Below the pieces are notes generated by a model that was given only the letters and a program-made list of their open reading frames with translations, was not told the DNA's origin and made no database searches. The translations under genes were made by a program, and so were the position numbers. 58,561 bases of DNA from Nostoc sp. NMS7 (lineage in GTDB: Bacteria > Cyanobacteriota > Cyanobacteriia > Cyanobacteriales > Nostocaceae), in contig NZ_JABXKJ010000253.1 of assembly GCF_017115085.1 (NCBI RefSeq), positions 1 to 58,561 of the forward strand, read 5' to 3'. How positions within the stretch are numbered: position 1 is the first letter of the stretch; the number at the start of each line of letters is the position of its first letter. Shown here piece after piece: positions 1-8,876 of the stretch.

Positions 1-835
1 CCACTGACAATCGTCTGCCCATCCGCACTGATGGCGACAGAATTGACCCAACCCTGATGACCACCAAAGGGTTCAGCCAAGGGCTGACCTTGGAGATTCC
101 ACAACTGCACAGTGCCGTCTTCACCACCACTGACAATCGTCTGCCCATCCGCACTGATGGCGACAGAATTGACCCTATCCTCATGACCAGCGAAGGGTTC
201 AGCCAAGGGCTGACCTTGGAGATTCCGCAACCGCACAGTGCCGTCTTCACCGCCACTGACAATCGTCTGCCCATCCGCGCTGATGGCGACAGAATTGACC
301 CAACCCTGATGACCAGCGAAGGGTTCAGCCAAGGGCTGACCTTGGAGATTCCACAACCGCACAGTGCCGTCTTCACCGCCACTGACAATCGTCTGCCCAT
401 CCGCGCTGATGGCGACAGAATTGACCCAACCCTGATGACCACGGAAGGGTTCAGCCAAGGGCTGACCTTGGAGATTCCATAACCGCACAGTGCCATCTTT
501 ACCGCCACTGACAATCGTCTGCCCATCCGCGCTGATGGCGACAGAATAGACCATACCCTTATGACCACGGAAGGATTCAGCCAAAGGCTGACCTTGGAGA
601 TTCCACAACCGCACAGTGCCATCTTTACCGCCACTGACAATCGTCTGCCCATCCGCGCTGATGGCGACAGAATAGACCATACCCTTATGACCACGGAAGG
701 ATTCAGCCAAAGGCTGACCTTGGAGATTCCACAACCGCACAGTGCCATCTTTACCGCCACTGACAATCGTCTGCCCATCCACGCTGATGGCGACAGAAAT
801 GACCACACCCTCATGACCACGGAAGGGAGTTAAGA
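1..835 (-). repeat. 126-bp tandem repeats encoding near-identical WD40 blades
   Basis: The motif CCACTGACAATCGTCTGCCC recurs at 1, 127, 253, 379, 505, 631 and 757, an exact 126-bp (42-codon) period. Copies differ at only a few bases, so the array has been recently amplified or homogenised. It continues past the left edge, so the total blade number is unknown. Confidence 0.97.
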
Positions 836-3107
836 CCTCCATCGCTTGTTGCAGGCTATTCTGAACTGGAGTGAGAATTTGCTCGGGCAATCTCTCGATA
901 TTCTCACCTATTGCTTGTATTGCCATAACTGAAGCTGTGAGGGGTTGGACAGGAAGTATTTTCTTGATAGTTGCTGTTTTATCCAGCAAGAAGGCTTCAT
1001 GGCTTACTCTGAGAGCAACTTGTCGTTCATCACTCCGTTCTGTTTCATAAGCAACACTGCGCTGATAAAATTTCTGGGCTGGAGATGATAAATCAGGCTT
1101 TAACTTTTCCCAATTTTTTTGCACCTCTGCTAACAATCCTCTTGGCATGAGGTATTTTTCATCTTCCTCCTTGTGCAACCATTCTCGCAAAGCATCTGCT
1201 AATCTATCACTCAACTGCCGCAAATCTCGGTCTTGTTGTCGCCATTCTCGCAACCTCTGCCAACCATCAATTAAGGCTTCATGGGCTAAATCAATCCAAA
1301 CTTCTTCTCTAGCTTCTGTGTAAGTTACTATTAAGCGTCCTTGGATCAGCTTTTCTAAAACTTGTTTTATGACTGTCTGCTCATTTGAGTTGTCACCAGC
1401 AAGACTTAACAATTCCTGTTTTGGTTGTCGCTGTCGGGTATCCTTTCCTTCTGCACCAGTACGCACCAATTTTAAGAAAATTCGCTTTACCCACGCTTGC
1501 GGCTGCTCTGTGAAATCTACATACAGCTTTTCTGCATGACGCTCCAATGCCCCAATGACTCCACCAAGTTCGTTAAACTTAGCCACTGTCAACTGATGTG
1601 CTTGCTGATCGCGCTGTTCCCAAAGTTCAGTCAGAGCAAACTGTAATAATGGTAAGCAGCCTTTCTCTTGCCCCACCACTTCTTGCCGGATCGTTGGGAG
1701 TAATCCTTTTTCTAACTGATAACCTTGTAAGTTTGCTGGGGATGCGATCGCTTCTTCTAATTCTGCCCCTAGTAATGGCGGCATATACACAGCCTGTTCC
1801 TGAATTAGTTGCGTCAGCGATTTATAGTTTAAACAGTATTCCAGAAAATCCGCTCGCATCGTGGTGGCAATTGCTAACTGTCCTTCAGAAATTTGGGTTA
1901 ACAACTCAATAAATCGCTGTCTTTCTTCTTCCTGAGAACCAAGGGTAAAAATTTCTTCAAATTGATCTACCACCAACAAGCAACGCTCAGAACCAGTCAG
2001 CCTAGAAATTACGGGAGATAAACCTTCTGTGTCAATGAGAGCCGAGATTTCCCTAATTTCCGTGCGTTTAAATAACTGTGTAAAGGCTCGTTTTAACTCT
2101 GCTAAAGGTTCAACTCCAGGCAAAATTGGTTCTAAGATTCGCCAACCATTTTTTTCTAACACTGGAATCAAACCTGCCCGCACTACGGAAGATTTACCAC
2201 TCCCCGAAGCGCCAATGATGGGAATAAAGTTAGCTTGAGTGAGTTTTTGTTGAATTAAGCTAACTACTTTTTGCCGACCAAAAAAGAACTTGGCGTGTTC
2301 TTTGTCAAAAGGTTGTAATCCCCGATAGGGACATTCTTCACTCACCACCACAGCCGCTACGGGATTCTTCGCTGAATACCAAACCAAAGGAATTGACCTA
2401 CCGCCACCCATGTAAATTGCTTCTTGTCCACTCTGCTTGAGTTCTCGTGAAATGAAGCTGATCAAGTCATTGACATTAATTTCCCCGGTAGCTTCATCAG
2501 CTTTATCCTCAGCAAGTCCTTTGAGAATAGCTTTGGTGAAAATTCCGCCTTCTGCATCTTCACGCGCTCTTTCAAAGGCACGAGAGGCTGTAATTAAGCT
2601 GTAGTCTTGTTTGCTGTTGAAAACAGAGAAACCAGATTTGATAAAACTCCTCTCCAGAAAAGACCCCGCATAGCAGCAATCCAGCAGTACTACTAAGCTG
2701 CTGAGTTGAGATTTAACAATTAAAGTGTTGAGATCATCAAAGGCGATCGCATTCTGTCCATCTGCTTTATTACAATCCGATGTTGCCAAAAAGCCTTTCG
2801 GTTCACCTATGAGGCTGGGTGCTTCAAAGCCATGTCCGGCAAAATAAATCAGTGCCTCACTACCTTTGGCCTTCTCCAGTAGAAACGTTCTCAGTGTTTG
2901 ACCGAGTTCTTTACCAATTAACTTTTTATCCGGTGTGACTTGCCAGCGATTTTCACTCTCGATTAGCTTACCCGGTAACGGCTGAACATCAAACCGACCA
3001 TGTTCACGCAGCAGCTGTGCTATTTTTTCTGCATCGTTGACAGCTTTTGGTAAGTTTGTCAAATTGTCATACTTAGCAATGCCAATCACCAGGGCATATC
3101 GAGGCAT
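1..3107 (-). CDS. Caspase-like protease / nSTAND1 NTPase / WD40 repeat protein (C-terminus beyond the window)
   Basis: The reading frame is open from the ATG at 3107 to the left edge, giving 1035 visible residues and no stop. It starts MPRYALVIGI and has a caspase/peptidase C14 domain (about 1-250). The catalytic His is H92 in YFAGHG and the Cys is C145 in DCCYAG. An NTPase follows (about 265-640), with Walker A GASGSGKS around K305 and Walker B LLVVDQFEEIF around D381, typical of the nSTAND1 family. From about residue 757 it is all 42-residue WD40 repeats (DGTVRLWNL, DGQTIVSGG). Known relatives are STAND-type sensors in which ligand sensing by the WD40 part is thought to release the protease, often discussed as conflict or cell-death systems; that role is inferred here. 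It is divergent from the Trypco1-type gene at 3307. Domain calls are firm, function is not. Confidence 0.93.
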   Translation of the reverse strand, partial: MPRYALVIGIAKYDNLTNLPKAVNDAEKIAQLLREHGRFDVQPLPGKLIESENRWQVTPDKKLIGKELGQTLRTFLLEKAKGSEALIYFAGHGFEAPSLIGEPKGFLATSDCNKADGQNAIAFDDLNTLIVKSQLSSLVVLLDCCYAGSFLERSFIKSGFSVFNSKQDYSLITASRAFERAREDAEGGIFTKAILKGLAEDKADEATGEINVNDLISFISRELKQSGQEAIYMGGGRSIPLVWYSAKNPVAAVVVSEECPYRGLQPFDKEHAKFFFGRQKVVSLIQQKLTQANFIPIIGASGSGKSSVVRAGLIPVLEKNGWRILEPILPGVEPLAELKRAFTQLFKRTEIREISALIDTEGLSPVISRLTGSERCLLVVDQFEEIFTLGSQEEERQRFIELLTQISEGQLAIATTMRADFLEYCLNYKSLTQLIQEQAVYMPPLLGAELEEAIASPANLQGYQLEKGLLPTIRQEVVGQEKGCLPLLQFALTELWEQRDQQAHQLTVAKFNELGGVIGALERHAEKLYVDFTEQPQAWVKRIFLKLVRTGAEGKDTRQRQPKQELLSLAGDNSNEQTVIKQVLEKLIQGRLIVTYTEAREEVWIDLAHEALIDGWQRLREWRQQDRDLRQLSDRLADALREWLHKEEDEKYLMPRGLLAEVQKNWEKLKPDLSSPAQKFYQRSVAYETERSDERQVALRVSHEAFLLDKTATIKKILPVQPLTASVMAIQAIGENIERLPEQILTPVQNSLQQAMEVLTPFRGHEGVVISVAISVDGQTIVSGGKDGTVRLWNLQGQPLAESFRGHKGMVYSVAISADGQTIVSGGKDGTVRLWNLQGQPLAESFRGHKGMVYSVAISADGQTIVSGGKDGTVRLWNLQGQPLAEPFRGHQGWVNSVAISADGQTIVSGGEDGTVRLWNLQGQPLAEPFAGHQGWVNSVAISADGQTIVSGGEDGTVRLRNLQGQPLAEPFAGHEDRVNSVAISADGQTIVSGGEDGTVQLWNLQGQPLAEPFGGHQGWVNSVAISADGQTIVS

Positions 3108-3201
3108 AGCGTCTAATCAGGTATCTGTTTTGATGTGTGACTTATTCTTGGAACCCCTCTCCAAACCTCTCCCCGAAAGGTCGATAGGCTTTGATTTTGC
3201 T

Positions 3202-3224
3202 CCCCTTCCCTTGTAGGGAAGGGG
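3202..3224. repeat. Hairpin repeat in the divergent intergenic region
   Basis: CCCCTTCCC and GGGAAGGGG form a 9-bp stem around a 5-base loop, followed by a G-rich stretch. It lies in the 199-bp gap between the divergent caspase and Trypco1-type genes. G/C-rich hairpins of this style recur in the window (8280, 10624, 44191) and look like interspersed repeats rather than a promoter element. Confidence 0.6.
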
Positions 3225-3306
3225 TTGGGGGTTAGGTTTCAGAGAAAGTCGTACATGGCGCGTAATATTACAAGAGTAACAACTTAAACATTAACTGAGG
3301 CTACTA

Positions 3307-3642
3307 ATGTCACAAGTGCAACGCCTGATTGTCAAAGAAGATGATCAAGAGTACGAAATCTATGTGGAATCAAACACAGCCGCAGACGTTCCAGAAGAAG
3401 AGGAACCAGGATACCGTGATGGTTTACCTACGGTTAATATCAGAGAATTTCAAAACAAAGTTCGTGATTATGCCAAGTTAGCGGTTGGGGCATTTCAGAA
3501 TTTACCTGACGCTGAAGAGGTAACAGTTAAATTTGGCATCAAGCTGGGTGGTAAAACCGGCATTCCCTTTTTAACTGAGGGTTCGGCTGAGAGTAACTTT
3601 GAAATTCAGGTTAAGTATAACTTGGCGCAGAAAAAACCATAA
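3307..3642 (+). CDS. Trypco1 / CU044_2847-family small protein (trypsin-co-occurring domain)
   Basis: This is a 111-residue protein starting MSQVQRLIVKEDDQEYEIYV. It ends in a conserved block with VKFGIKLGGKTGIPFLTEG and a final beta strand (FEIQVKYNL). That pattern matches the small family called trypsin-co-occurring domain 1 (CU044_2847 family), described as an accessory component of NTPase-centred conflict systems together with trypsins, caspases and STAND proteins. There is no signal peptide or membrane segment, so it should be cytosolic. It is divergent from the caspase-nSTAND1-WD40 gene, 199 bp apart, which fits a shared regulatory region and a functional link. The family assignment is from memory of the signature, and a role in this system is inference. 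Confidence 0.8.
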   Translation: MSQVQRLIVKEDDQEYEIYVESNTAADVPEEEEPGYRDGLPTVNIREFQNKVRDYAKLAVGAFQNLPDAEEVTVKFGIKLGGKTGIPFLTEGSAESNFEIQVKYNLAQKKP

Positions 3643-3673
3643 CTCTACGCCCTAAACTCACCATCATTCACTC

Positions 3674-3944
3674 TTGGATCTCGGACGTTGCTGTTCAAAG
3701 CACGAAGTTCCGAGTTAAAAGGGTAAGCGATCGCCTTTGGATCTCGGATGTTGCTGTTCAAAGCACGAAGTTTCGTGTTCTCATCTCGAAATTTCGTGTT
3801 CAGAGGTTGAAGCTTCGAGTTCAGAACTCGGAACGCCGAGCAATTTACTCCAACATCCGAGTTCAGAACTCGGAACGTCGAGCAATTTACTCCAACATCC
3901 GAGTTCTGAGCTTTAACATTGCATTTTAGAAGTGCAATCGCCGA
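3674..3944. repeat. Degenerate 21-bp-periodic repeat array
   Basis: The stretch is built of diverged units. TTGGATCTCGGA occurs at 3674 and 3737 (63 bp apart), and CGAGTTCAGAACTCGGAAC occurs at 3816 and 3858, with a partial copy at 3900 (42 bp apart). All spacings are multiples of 21 bp. Units contain CGAAGTTTCG or CGAGTTCAGAACTCGG, which are partly self-complementary. The array lies between convergent genes and has an open plus-strand frame reading as heptapeptides (KFRV, KLRV and NIRV every 7 residues), but no convincing start, so it is called a repeat. Confidence 0.8.
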
Positions 3945-3952
3945 GTTATTTT

Positions 3953-4426
3953 CTACAACGCTGCTGCTTGAGGCTTGACTTTTCGAGATTTACGGGCGAA
4001 CCTTTGCCCCATTTCCTCAACTACTGTCTCTAAACCACCACCTTGTCCACTAGCTTTGGCATAAGTATACACCTGCAACGCGGCTGCATAGGCTTCACTG
4101 CCCACCGCTAAAAATGTATCATCCACCAATTCATGGAATTGTGTCAGCGACAGCAATACTGGATACAACGCTTCAAACAATTGTACATCCTTCCGCATTT
4201 CATCCAGGTCAAACGATCGCGGTAAAAACTCTGGGTTCTGTGTCGCCACCTCCAATGCTTTGCTGACAAAGGCGCGGCTTTTATCTCCCATTTTGGGTAA
4301 AGCTTTGCGTTCCTCGTTAGTTAAATCAATCAAAAATGGTAGCTTTTCTTTAATTGTGGCGATCGCTTGCAACACCGCATCTCTCTCTGATTGCGCTAGT
4401 CTTGCACTAATTGGGGCTGTGGACAT
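3953..4426 (-). CDS. Conserved hypothetical protein, 157 residues
   Basis: The protein starts MSTAPISARLAQSERDAVLQ and is predicted to be mostly alpha-helical, with no signal peptide, no transmembrane segment and no catalytic motif that I recognise. The C-terminus is basic (RFARKSRKVKPQAAAL). Codon use and HIP1 content match the neighbouring genes. It is convergent with the Trypco1-type gene across the 21-bp repeat array, and upstream of it lies the toxin-antitoxin pair on the same strand (about 165 bp away). I do not recognise the family and assign no function. Confidence 0.75.
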   Translation of the reverse strand: MSTAPISARLAQSERDAVLQAIATIKEKLPFLIDLTNEERKALPKMGDKSRAFVSKALEVATQNPEFLPRSFDLDEMRKDVQLFEALYPVLLSLTQFHELVDDTFLAVGSEAYAAALQVYTYAKASGQGGGLETVVEEMGQRFARKSRKVKPQAAAL

Positions 4427-4593
4427 AAAAATTAGTCTCTGGTATGGTTCTTACTTTTAGAGTGCCCACATATACAATTAAAATTTCCATGACACCAATA
4501 AAGATTACCAAGTTCAAAAGGTGAGCGATGTCTACGACAAGCCGCTTCTCTACGAGAGGCTACGCCAACTCGTCTACGCCACCTTTTTAACAA

Positions 4594-4944
4594 TCAAAAT
4601 TCTTCTTCCTCGTCAACTTCCTCGCCTATCAGTTCCTCGCCTATCAGTGGAGGTTGCGAGCTATGACGTACATGAAGCACAAAAACAGTATCTTCCCGAA
4701 TAACGAACAAAATTCGGTACTTATTTCTTGACTTACCGTAAATAAGTTGACGGATTTCTTCAGTTAGTGCGTCATTTTCTAGAGCTAGAGCGCAACCTAG
4801 AGGCTTTTCTTGCACAGTAGCAATACTATCCATTAACTCCCGAAACCATTTATCCGCATAAACTGGGTTGCGCTCTTTCAACCAAGAGTAAGTAGTATCA
4901 ATTTCAGCTTTTGCAGTCTGAGTCACCCTAACTTGAAATGCCAT
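4594..4944 (-). CDS. RelE/ParE-type toxin
   Basis: I chose the ATG at 4944 (MAFQVRVTQTAKAEIDTTY), which overlaps the antitoxin by 17 bp; a TTG 24 bp further upstream is also in frame but less likely. The C-terminal signature YRILFVIREDTVFVLHVRH is the core of the RelE/ParE fold, and AEIDTTYSWL is the usual N-terminal helix. Members are ribosome-dependent mRNA endonucleases or gyrase poisons; I cannot tell which applies here. The tail is extended by an acidic stretch (EEVDEEEEF) with a short repeated segment IGEELIGEE. It is translationally coupled to the Phd-type antitoxin. Confidence 0.88.
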   Translation of the reverse strand: MAFQVRVTQTAKAEIDTTYSWLKERNPVYADKWFRELMDSIATVQEKPLGCALALENDALTEEIRQLIYGKSRNKYRILFVIREDTVFVLHVRHSSQPPLIGEELIGEEVDEEEEF

Positions 4945-5230
4945 ACTTTTGCTGCATTTCTTGCTCAAATTCTCTAAGAGTACTGGTTCTACCAGCCTCT
5001 ACATCTTCAAGTCCCTGCTTAATTCCGGCGATCGCTTCTAATCTTGCCAAGGCATCCAGTAGTTTTTGGTAAGACTCTGCATCCTGAACCACAAGTTCGG
5101 CTTTGCCATTAACTGTCAGCACTACGGGTTTTCCTGTCTGCTTCATCTGCTGTAGGAATTCCAATGTATTGCGTTTAAAGCTAGAGAGTGAATGGATGTC
5201 TCGACTAATATTTAGCATAGGGTTGATCAT
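4928..5230 (-). CDS. Phd/YefM-type antitoxin
   Basis: This 100-residue protein begins MINPMLNISRDIHSLSSFKRN. Its N-terminal DNA-binding fold shows the typical FLQQMKQTGKPVVLTVNGKA followed by VVQDAESYQKLLD, as in Phd/YefM antitoxins. The C-terminal half (LEDVEAGRTSTLREFEQEM) would wrap and neutralise the toxin. It is first in the pair and overlaps the toxin start, the usual arrangement. By family analogy it represses its own promoter in the gap between 5231 and 5378, shared with the divergent GH116 gene. Confidence 0.9.
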   Translation of the reverse strand: MINPMLNISRDIHSLSSFKRNTLEFLQQMKQTGKPVVLTVNGKAELVVQDAESYQKLLDALARLEAIAGIKQGLEDVEAGRTSTLREFEQEMQQKYGISS

Positions 5231-5378
5231 ACATTACAATTGCACTCAATTTAATGCTATCTCAATAGCTTCCGTCCAGTACAAAGTTAATTGTTATGCC
5301 AGTACCGCGTTTTACTTGAGAAAAATCACACATCGCGCTAGTCTGCATTGACGTAACTGCACGCTGTAACATCAGGTG

Positions 5379-7787
5379 ATGACAAATCAACTCTCTCCAG
5401 AAATTCCCTCTTGCACTTGGAACCGTCCCATCGGTTTAGGCTGGGACAAACCTTATACTGTCCGCTACGCAAGTAATATCGATGATGGCCCTTGGCATGG
5501 TATGCCTTTAGGCGGCTTTGGTGCAGGTTGCATCGGTCGTTCTTCACGGGGAGATTTTAACCTGTGGCACATCGACGGCGGTGAGCATACCTTCAAAAAT
5601 GTCCCCGCTTGTCAATTTAGTGTGTTTGAATCCAATGGTTCATCTTCCCAAGCCTACGCTTTATCTACCCAAGCGCCCGACGATCGCACTCTCAAAGCTT
5701 GGCAATGGTATCCAACACTCTCCGGCACAAAAGGGACAGGCAATTATCACGCGCTCTACCCACGTAGCTGGTTTGTGTATGAAAATGTATTTCAAGCACA
5801 GTTGACTTGTGAGCAGTTTTCCCCAATCTGGGCAGGTAATTACCAAGAAACTAGCTACCCTGTGGCGATATTTCTCTGGAATGCTCATAACTCCACAGAT
5901 GCACCTATTACTCTTAGCATTATGCTCACTTGGCAAAATATGGTGGGCTGGTTTACAAACTCCCTCAAATCTCCCCAAGTACGAGTACGCGATGATGGTA
6001 GTCCGGTTTACGAATACCAACCGCGCTGGGGCGAAAGTCAAGGAAACTATAACCAAATAGTTGAAAATACACAACAGTTTGGCTGTGTTTTAGGTCGGGT
6101 TGGTAGTAATGAACTTTTACAAGAAGGTGACGGAACTTGGTGTATTGCCACGCTGAAGCATCCCCAGGTGGAAATATTCCACCACAGCCGATGGAATCCT
6201 GAAGGAACGGGTGAGGAAATATGGCAAAGCTTTGCTAAAGATGGTTCTTTGCCCAATTATCTAGATACGACTCCAACAACAGAGAATACACAATTAGGGG
6301 CGGCGCTCGTAATCCGTTTTACTCTCCAACCAGGCGAAACTCTCGAAATCCCCTTTGTCGTCGCTTGGGATTTGCCGATTACAGAATTTGCGGCTGGAGT
6401 TAACTATTACCGCAGATATACAGACTTTTTTAATAAAAGTGGTAACAATGCTTGGGCGATCGCATCCACTGCGTTACAAGAATATCAAAGTTGGCAATCG
6501 CAAATTCAAAGTTGGCAAAAACCCATTCTCGACCGCGAAGATTTACCCAACTGGTTTAAAATGGCTCTATTTAATGAGCTTTACGACCTCACCAGTGGCG
6601 GTACTCTCTGGAGTGCTGCATCGGAACTTGACCCCATCGGTCAGTTTGCAGTGCTGGAGTGCTTAGATTACCGTTGGTATGAAAGTTTAGATGTGCGGTT
6701 ATATGGCTCTTTCGCCCTGCTGATGCTGTTTCCAGAACTGGAAAAGTCGGTGATGCGGGCATTTGCACGGGCGATTCCTGAAGGTGATGATACTCCCCGA
6801 ATCATTGGCTATTACATGACAATTAAGGCAGAAAGCCCGATCGCAGTTCGTAAAGTCGCAGGTGCAACACCCCACGATTTAGGCGCACCAAATGAACACG
6901 TCTGGGAGAAAACCAACTACACCAGCTATCAAGATTGCAATTTGTGGAAGGATTTGAGTAGTGATTTTGTCTTGCAAGTATACCGTGATTTTCTGCTCAC
7001 GGGTGCTGACGATGTAGAATTCCTGGCAGATTGCTGGAATGCGATCGTTCAAACTCTCGACTACCTGAAAACTTTTGACCTTGATGGCGATGGGATTCCC
7101 GAAAATTCCGGCGCACCCGATCAAACCTTTGATGATTGGCGGTTGCAGGGTGTCAGTGCCTATTGTGGTGGGTTATGGTTAGCAGCGTTGGAGGCTGCGA
7201 TCGCAATCAGCGATATTTTATTAACTTACCAGACAAGTAACACAGCAGAGTTAGCGGCGCAAAAATCCACTTATGAAACTTGGTTACAACAATCTCTTCC
7301 TATCTACCAAGAAAAACTCTGGAATGGGCAATATTACAAACTTGATAGTGAAAGTGGTTCCGATGTGGTCATGGCAGATCAACTGTGCGGACAGTTTTAT
7401 GCGCGTCTGCTGGACTTACCTGATATTGTACCGAGCGATCGCGCTCTCTCTGCGCTGAAAACTGTTTATGATGCTTGCTTTTTGAAATTCTGCAATGGTG
7501 AGTTTGGTGCTGCTAATGGTGTTCGTCCTGACGGTTCACCGGAAAACCCTAAAGCTACTCATCCTTTAGAAGTCTGGACGGGGATAAACTTTGGGCTGGC
7601 GGCTTTTCTTGTGCAGATGGGAATGAAGGATGAAGCGTTGAGGTTGACGGAAGCTGTAGTGCAGCAAATTTATGACAATGGTCTGCAATTTCGCACACCT
7701 GAAGCTATCACCGCAGCTGGTACTTTCCGCGCTAGCACTTACTTACGCGCAATGGCGATTTGGGGAATTTACTTACTTATTAATTGA
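5379..7787 (+). CDS. GH116 beta-glucosidase / GBA2-like glucosylceramidase family protein
   Basis: This is a protein of about 802 residues; an in-frame GTG lies directly before the chosen ATG. The N-terminal beta domain (IDDGPWHGMPLGGFGAGCIG) and the C-terminal (alpha/alpha)6 domain match GH116, the family of bacterial beta-glucosidases/xylosidases and human GBA2. Counting from the GTG, the likely nucleophile is E428 in FAVLECLDYRWY and the likely acid/base is D582 in PDQTFDDW; both are placed by family pattern rather than alignment. FDLDGDGIPENSG and SAYCGGLWLAALEA are also typical. No signal peptide is evident, so a cytosolic glucosidase is expected; the substrate is unknown. It starts about 150 bp from the divergent toxin-antitoxin pair, and the following 1.6 kb is gene-poor. 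Confidence 0.93.
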   Translation: MTNQLSPEIPSCTWNRPIGLGWDKPYTVRYASNIDDGPWHGMPLGGFGAGCIGRSSRGDFNLWHIDGGEHTFKNVPACQFSVFESNGSSSQAYALSTQAPDDRTLKAWQWYPTLSGTKGTGNYHALYPRSWFVYENVFQAQLTCEQFSPIWAGNYQETSYPVAIFLWNAHNSTDAPITLSIMLTWQNMVGWFTNSLKSPQVRVRDDGSPVYEYQPRWGESQGNYNQIVENTQQFGCVLGRVGSNELLQEGDGTWCIATLKHPQVEIFHHSRWNPEGTGEEIWQSFAKDGSLPNYLDTTPTTENTQLGAALVIRFTLQPGETLEIPFVVAWDLPITEFAAGVNYYRRYTDFFNKSGNNAWAIASTALQEYQSWQSQIQSWQKPILDREDLPNWFKMALFNELYDLTSGGTLWSAASELDPIGQFAVLECLDYRWYESLDVRLYGSFALLMLFPELEKSVMRAFARAIPEGDDTPRIIGYYMTIKAESPIAVRKVAGATPHDLGAPNEHVWEKTNYTSYQDCNLWKDLSSDFVLQVYRDFLLTGADDVEFLADCWNAIVQTLDYLKTFDLDGDGIPENSGAPDQTFDDWRLQGVSAYCGGLWLAALEAAIAISDILLTYQTSNTAELAAQKSTYETWLQQSLPIYQEKLWNGQYYKLDSESGSDVVMADQLCGQFYARLLDLPDIVPSDRALSALKTVYDACFLKFCNGEFGAANGVRPDGSPENPKATHPLEVWTGINFGLAAFLVQMGMKDEALRLTEAVVQQIYDNGLQFRTPEAITAAGTFRASTYLRAMAIWGIYLLIN

Positions 7788-7948
7788 TTGGCTATCAAAG
7801 CGGTTCTCGTTTTGATGTAACACACGTAGGGGCGCACAGATGTTCACCCCTACGAACGGCGTATTCCACGTAAAGTAGGTTGCCAAATTTAGCCCATGTT
7901 CATCTGAGAAAGCAGAGTCTAGATTTGTGATTTTATTTTCCGAGTGTT

Positions 7949-7978
7949 TCCGGAAGCAAAGGAAAATTTCAGTAATGG
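7949..7978 (+). promoter_or_regulatory. Candidate DIF-type promoter (TCCGGA plus -10-like box)
   Basis: TCCGGA at 7949-7954 is followed after 18 bases by TAATGG (7973-7978). TCCGGA near -35 marks differentiation-induced promoters in Anabaena. It points toward hetP but lies about 1.4 kb upstream, so it would drive a long leader or a non-coding RNA. The match is short and could be chance. Confidence 0.3.
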
Positions 7979-8242
7979 TAAGAGTTGAAGGATTGAGAAT
8001 TTAAGACTACTCTTTCAAAAAATGCAAATATTACTAGCTTTAGCCATAAATCTTGCTAATATTTCCCAAAATCTTCTGTACTTCGTTTGCCAGGGTCAAG
8101 TGCGATTACTTATGTTTAACGCAACTAAGCTGTTCTACATTTAACTTGCATAATTAGGGCGGGCAAGATGCCCACCCCACAAGAGTTATGTTTAATTTGG
8201 TTATGCAAATTAGATGTTTTTCAGCTTATTAGACCAAAAGTA

Positions 8243-8348
8243 TATAGCGTTTCTTAATCACATGAGGTATATCTTAGCCCCCTCCTCGCTTGCGGGGAGG
8301 GGGTTGGGGGTGGGGTTTTTGTACCTCAATAAACCGAGAACCGCTATA
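8243..8348. repeat. Small element with terminal inverted repeats (MITE-like)
   Basis: TATAGCG (8243-8249) is matched by CGCTATA (8342-8348). Inner complementary segments (ATGAGGTA and TACCTCAAT) and a central C/G hairpin (about 8279-8302) make the whole 106 bp foldable. It carries no gene. Similar small foldable elements occur elsewhere in the window. Confidence 0.6.
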
Positions 8349-8859
8349 AATCTGTTAGATATTAACAGACGTACAAACTTTTGCTGAATTAACTTAGCCA
8401 TATTCTCTGTTAATTAGCTTTCTCTCTATTAGTAAAATATCTAAAGTTATACAGGTTTAGCCTGCTACATCTTTTTTGTTGAAAGCATCCTGTTACGGGT
8501 GTTTTGCTTCCCTGAGTTGATAATAATTAAAACTATATATTATTACTAACCACTAATTTTAGTTTAAAACTAGGCTATGTGGGATTCCTAGATGATGTTC
8601 ATGAAATATTCATGAGCAGTTTACAGCGATTTCATTTAGGTAAGCTAAAGCTGTAGTCTTTGTAAATCAATAGATCCAAGGCTAATAAATAACATTCTCT
8701 TATTAAAAATATTTAAAAAATATTTTTAATACCTTTGGCTGCTCACCTTTTTTTAAGTCTCTATATATTGCTATTTTTAGAAGTTGTTTTAGCTCATGGT
8801 TAATGGTAATATTTTTCTAGTGACTCGACAATAATAAAGCGTCTAAATTGATATCGGGT

Positions 8860-8876
8860 GAGGGGTCTTACCCCTC
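8860..8876. promoter_or_regulatory. HetR-binding inverted repeat upstream of hetP
   Basis: GAGGGGTCTTACCCCTC is a 6-bp inverted repeat (GAGGGG/CCCCTC) around TCTTA. It differs at one central base from the HetR site reported upstream of Anabaena hetP (GAGGGGTCTAACCCCTC, from memory). It lies about 520 bp upstream of the hetP start, fitting the long hetP leader known in Anabaena. HetR, the master regulator of heterocyst differentiation, would bind here and activate hetP. Confidence 0.88.

Noticed and set aside
57..833. Plus-strand open frames over the WD40 repeats
   Set aside because: They are the antisense of the 126-bp repeats; the minus-strand frame has clear WD40, NTPase and caspase motifs and is continuous.
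1598..2238. Plus-strand open frames opposite the NTPase domain
   Set aside because: Antisense of the nSTAND1 domain, without conserved features.
3674..3944. CRISPR-like array
   Set aside because: The copies are diverged, spacing is 42 or 63 bp with repeat-derived filling, and there are no unique spacers or cas genes.
5518..6666. Short frames on both strands inside the GH116 gene
   Set aside because: Shadows of a well-supported 2.4-kb gene.
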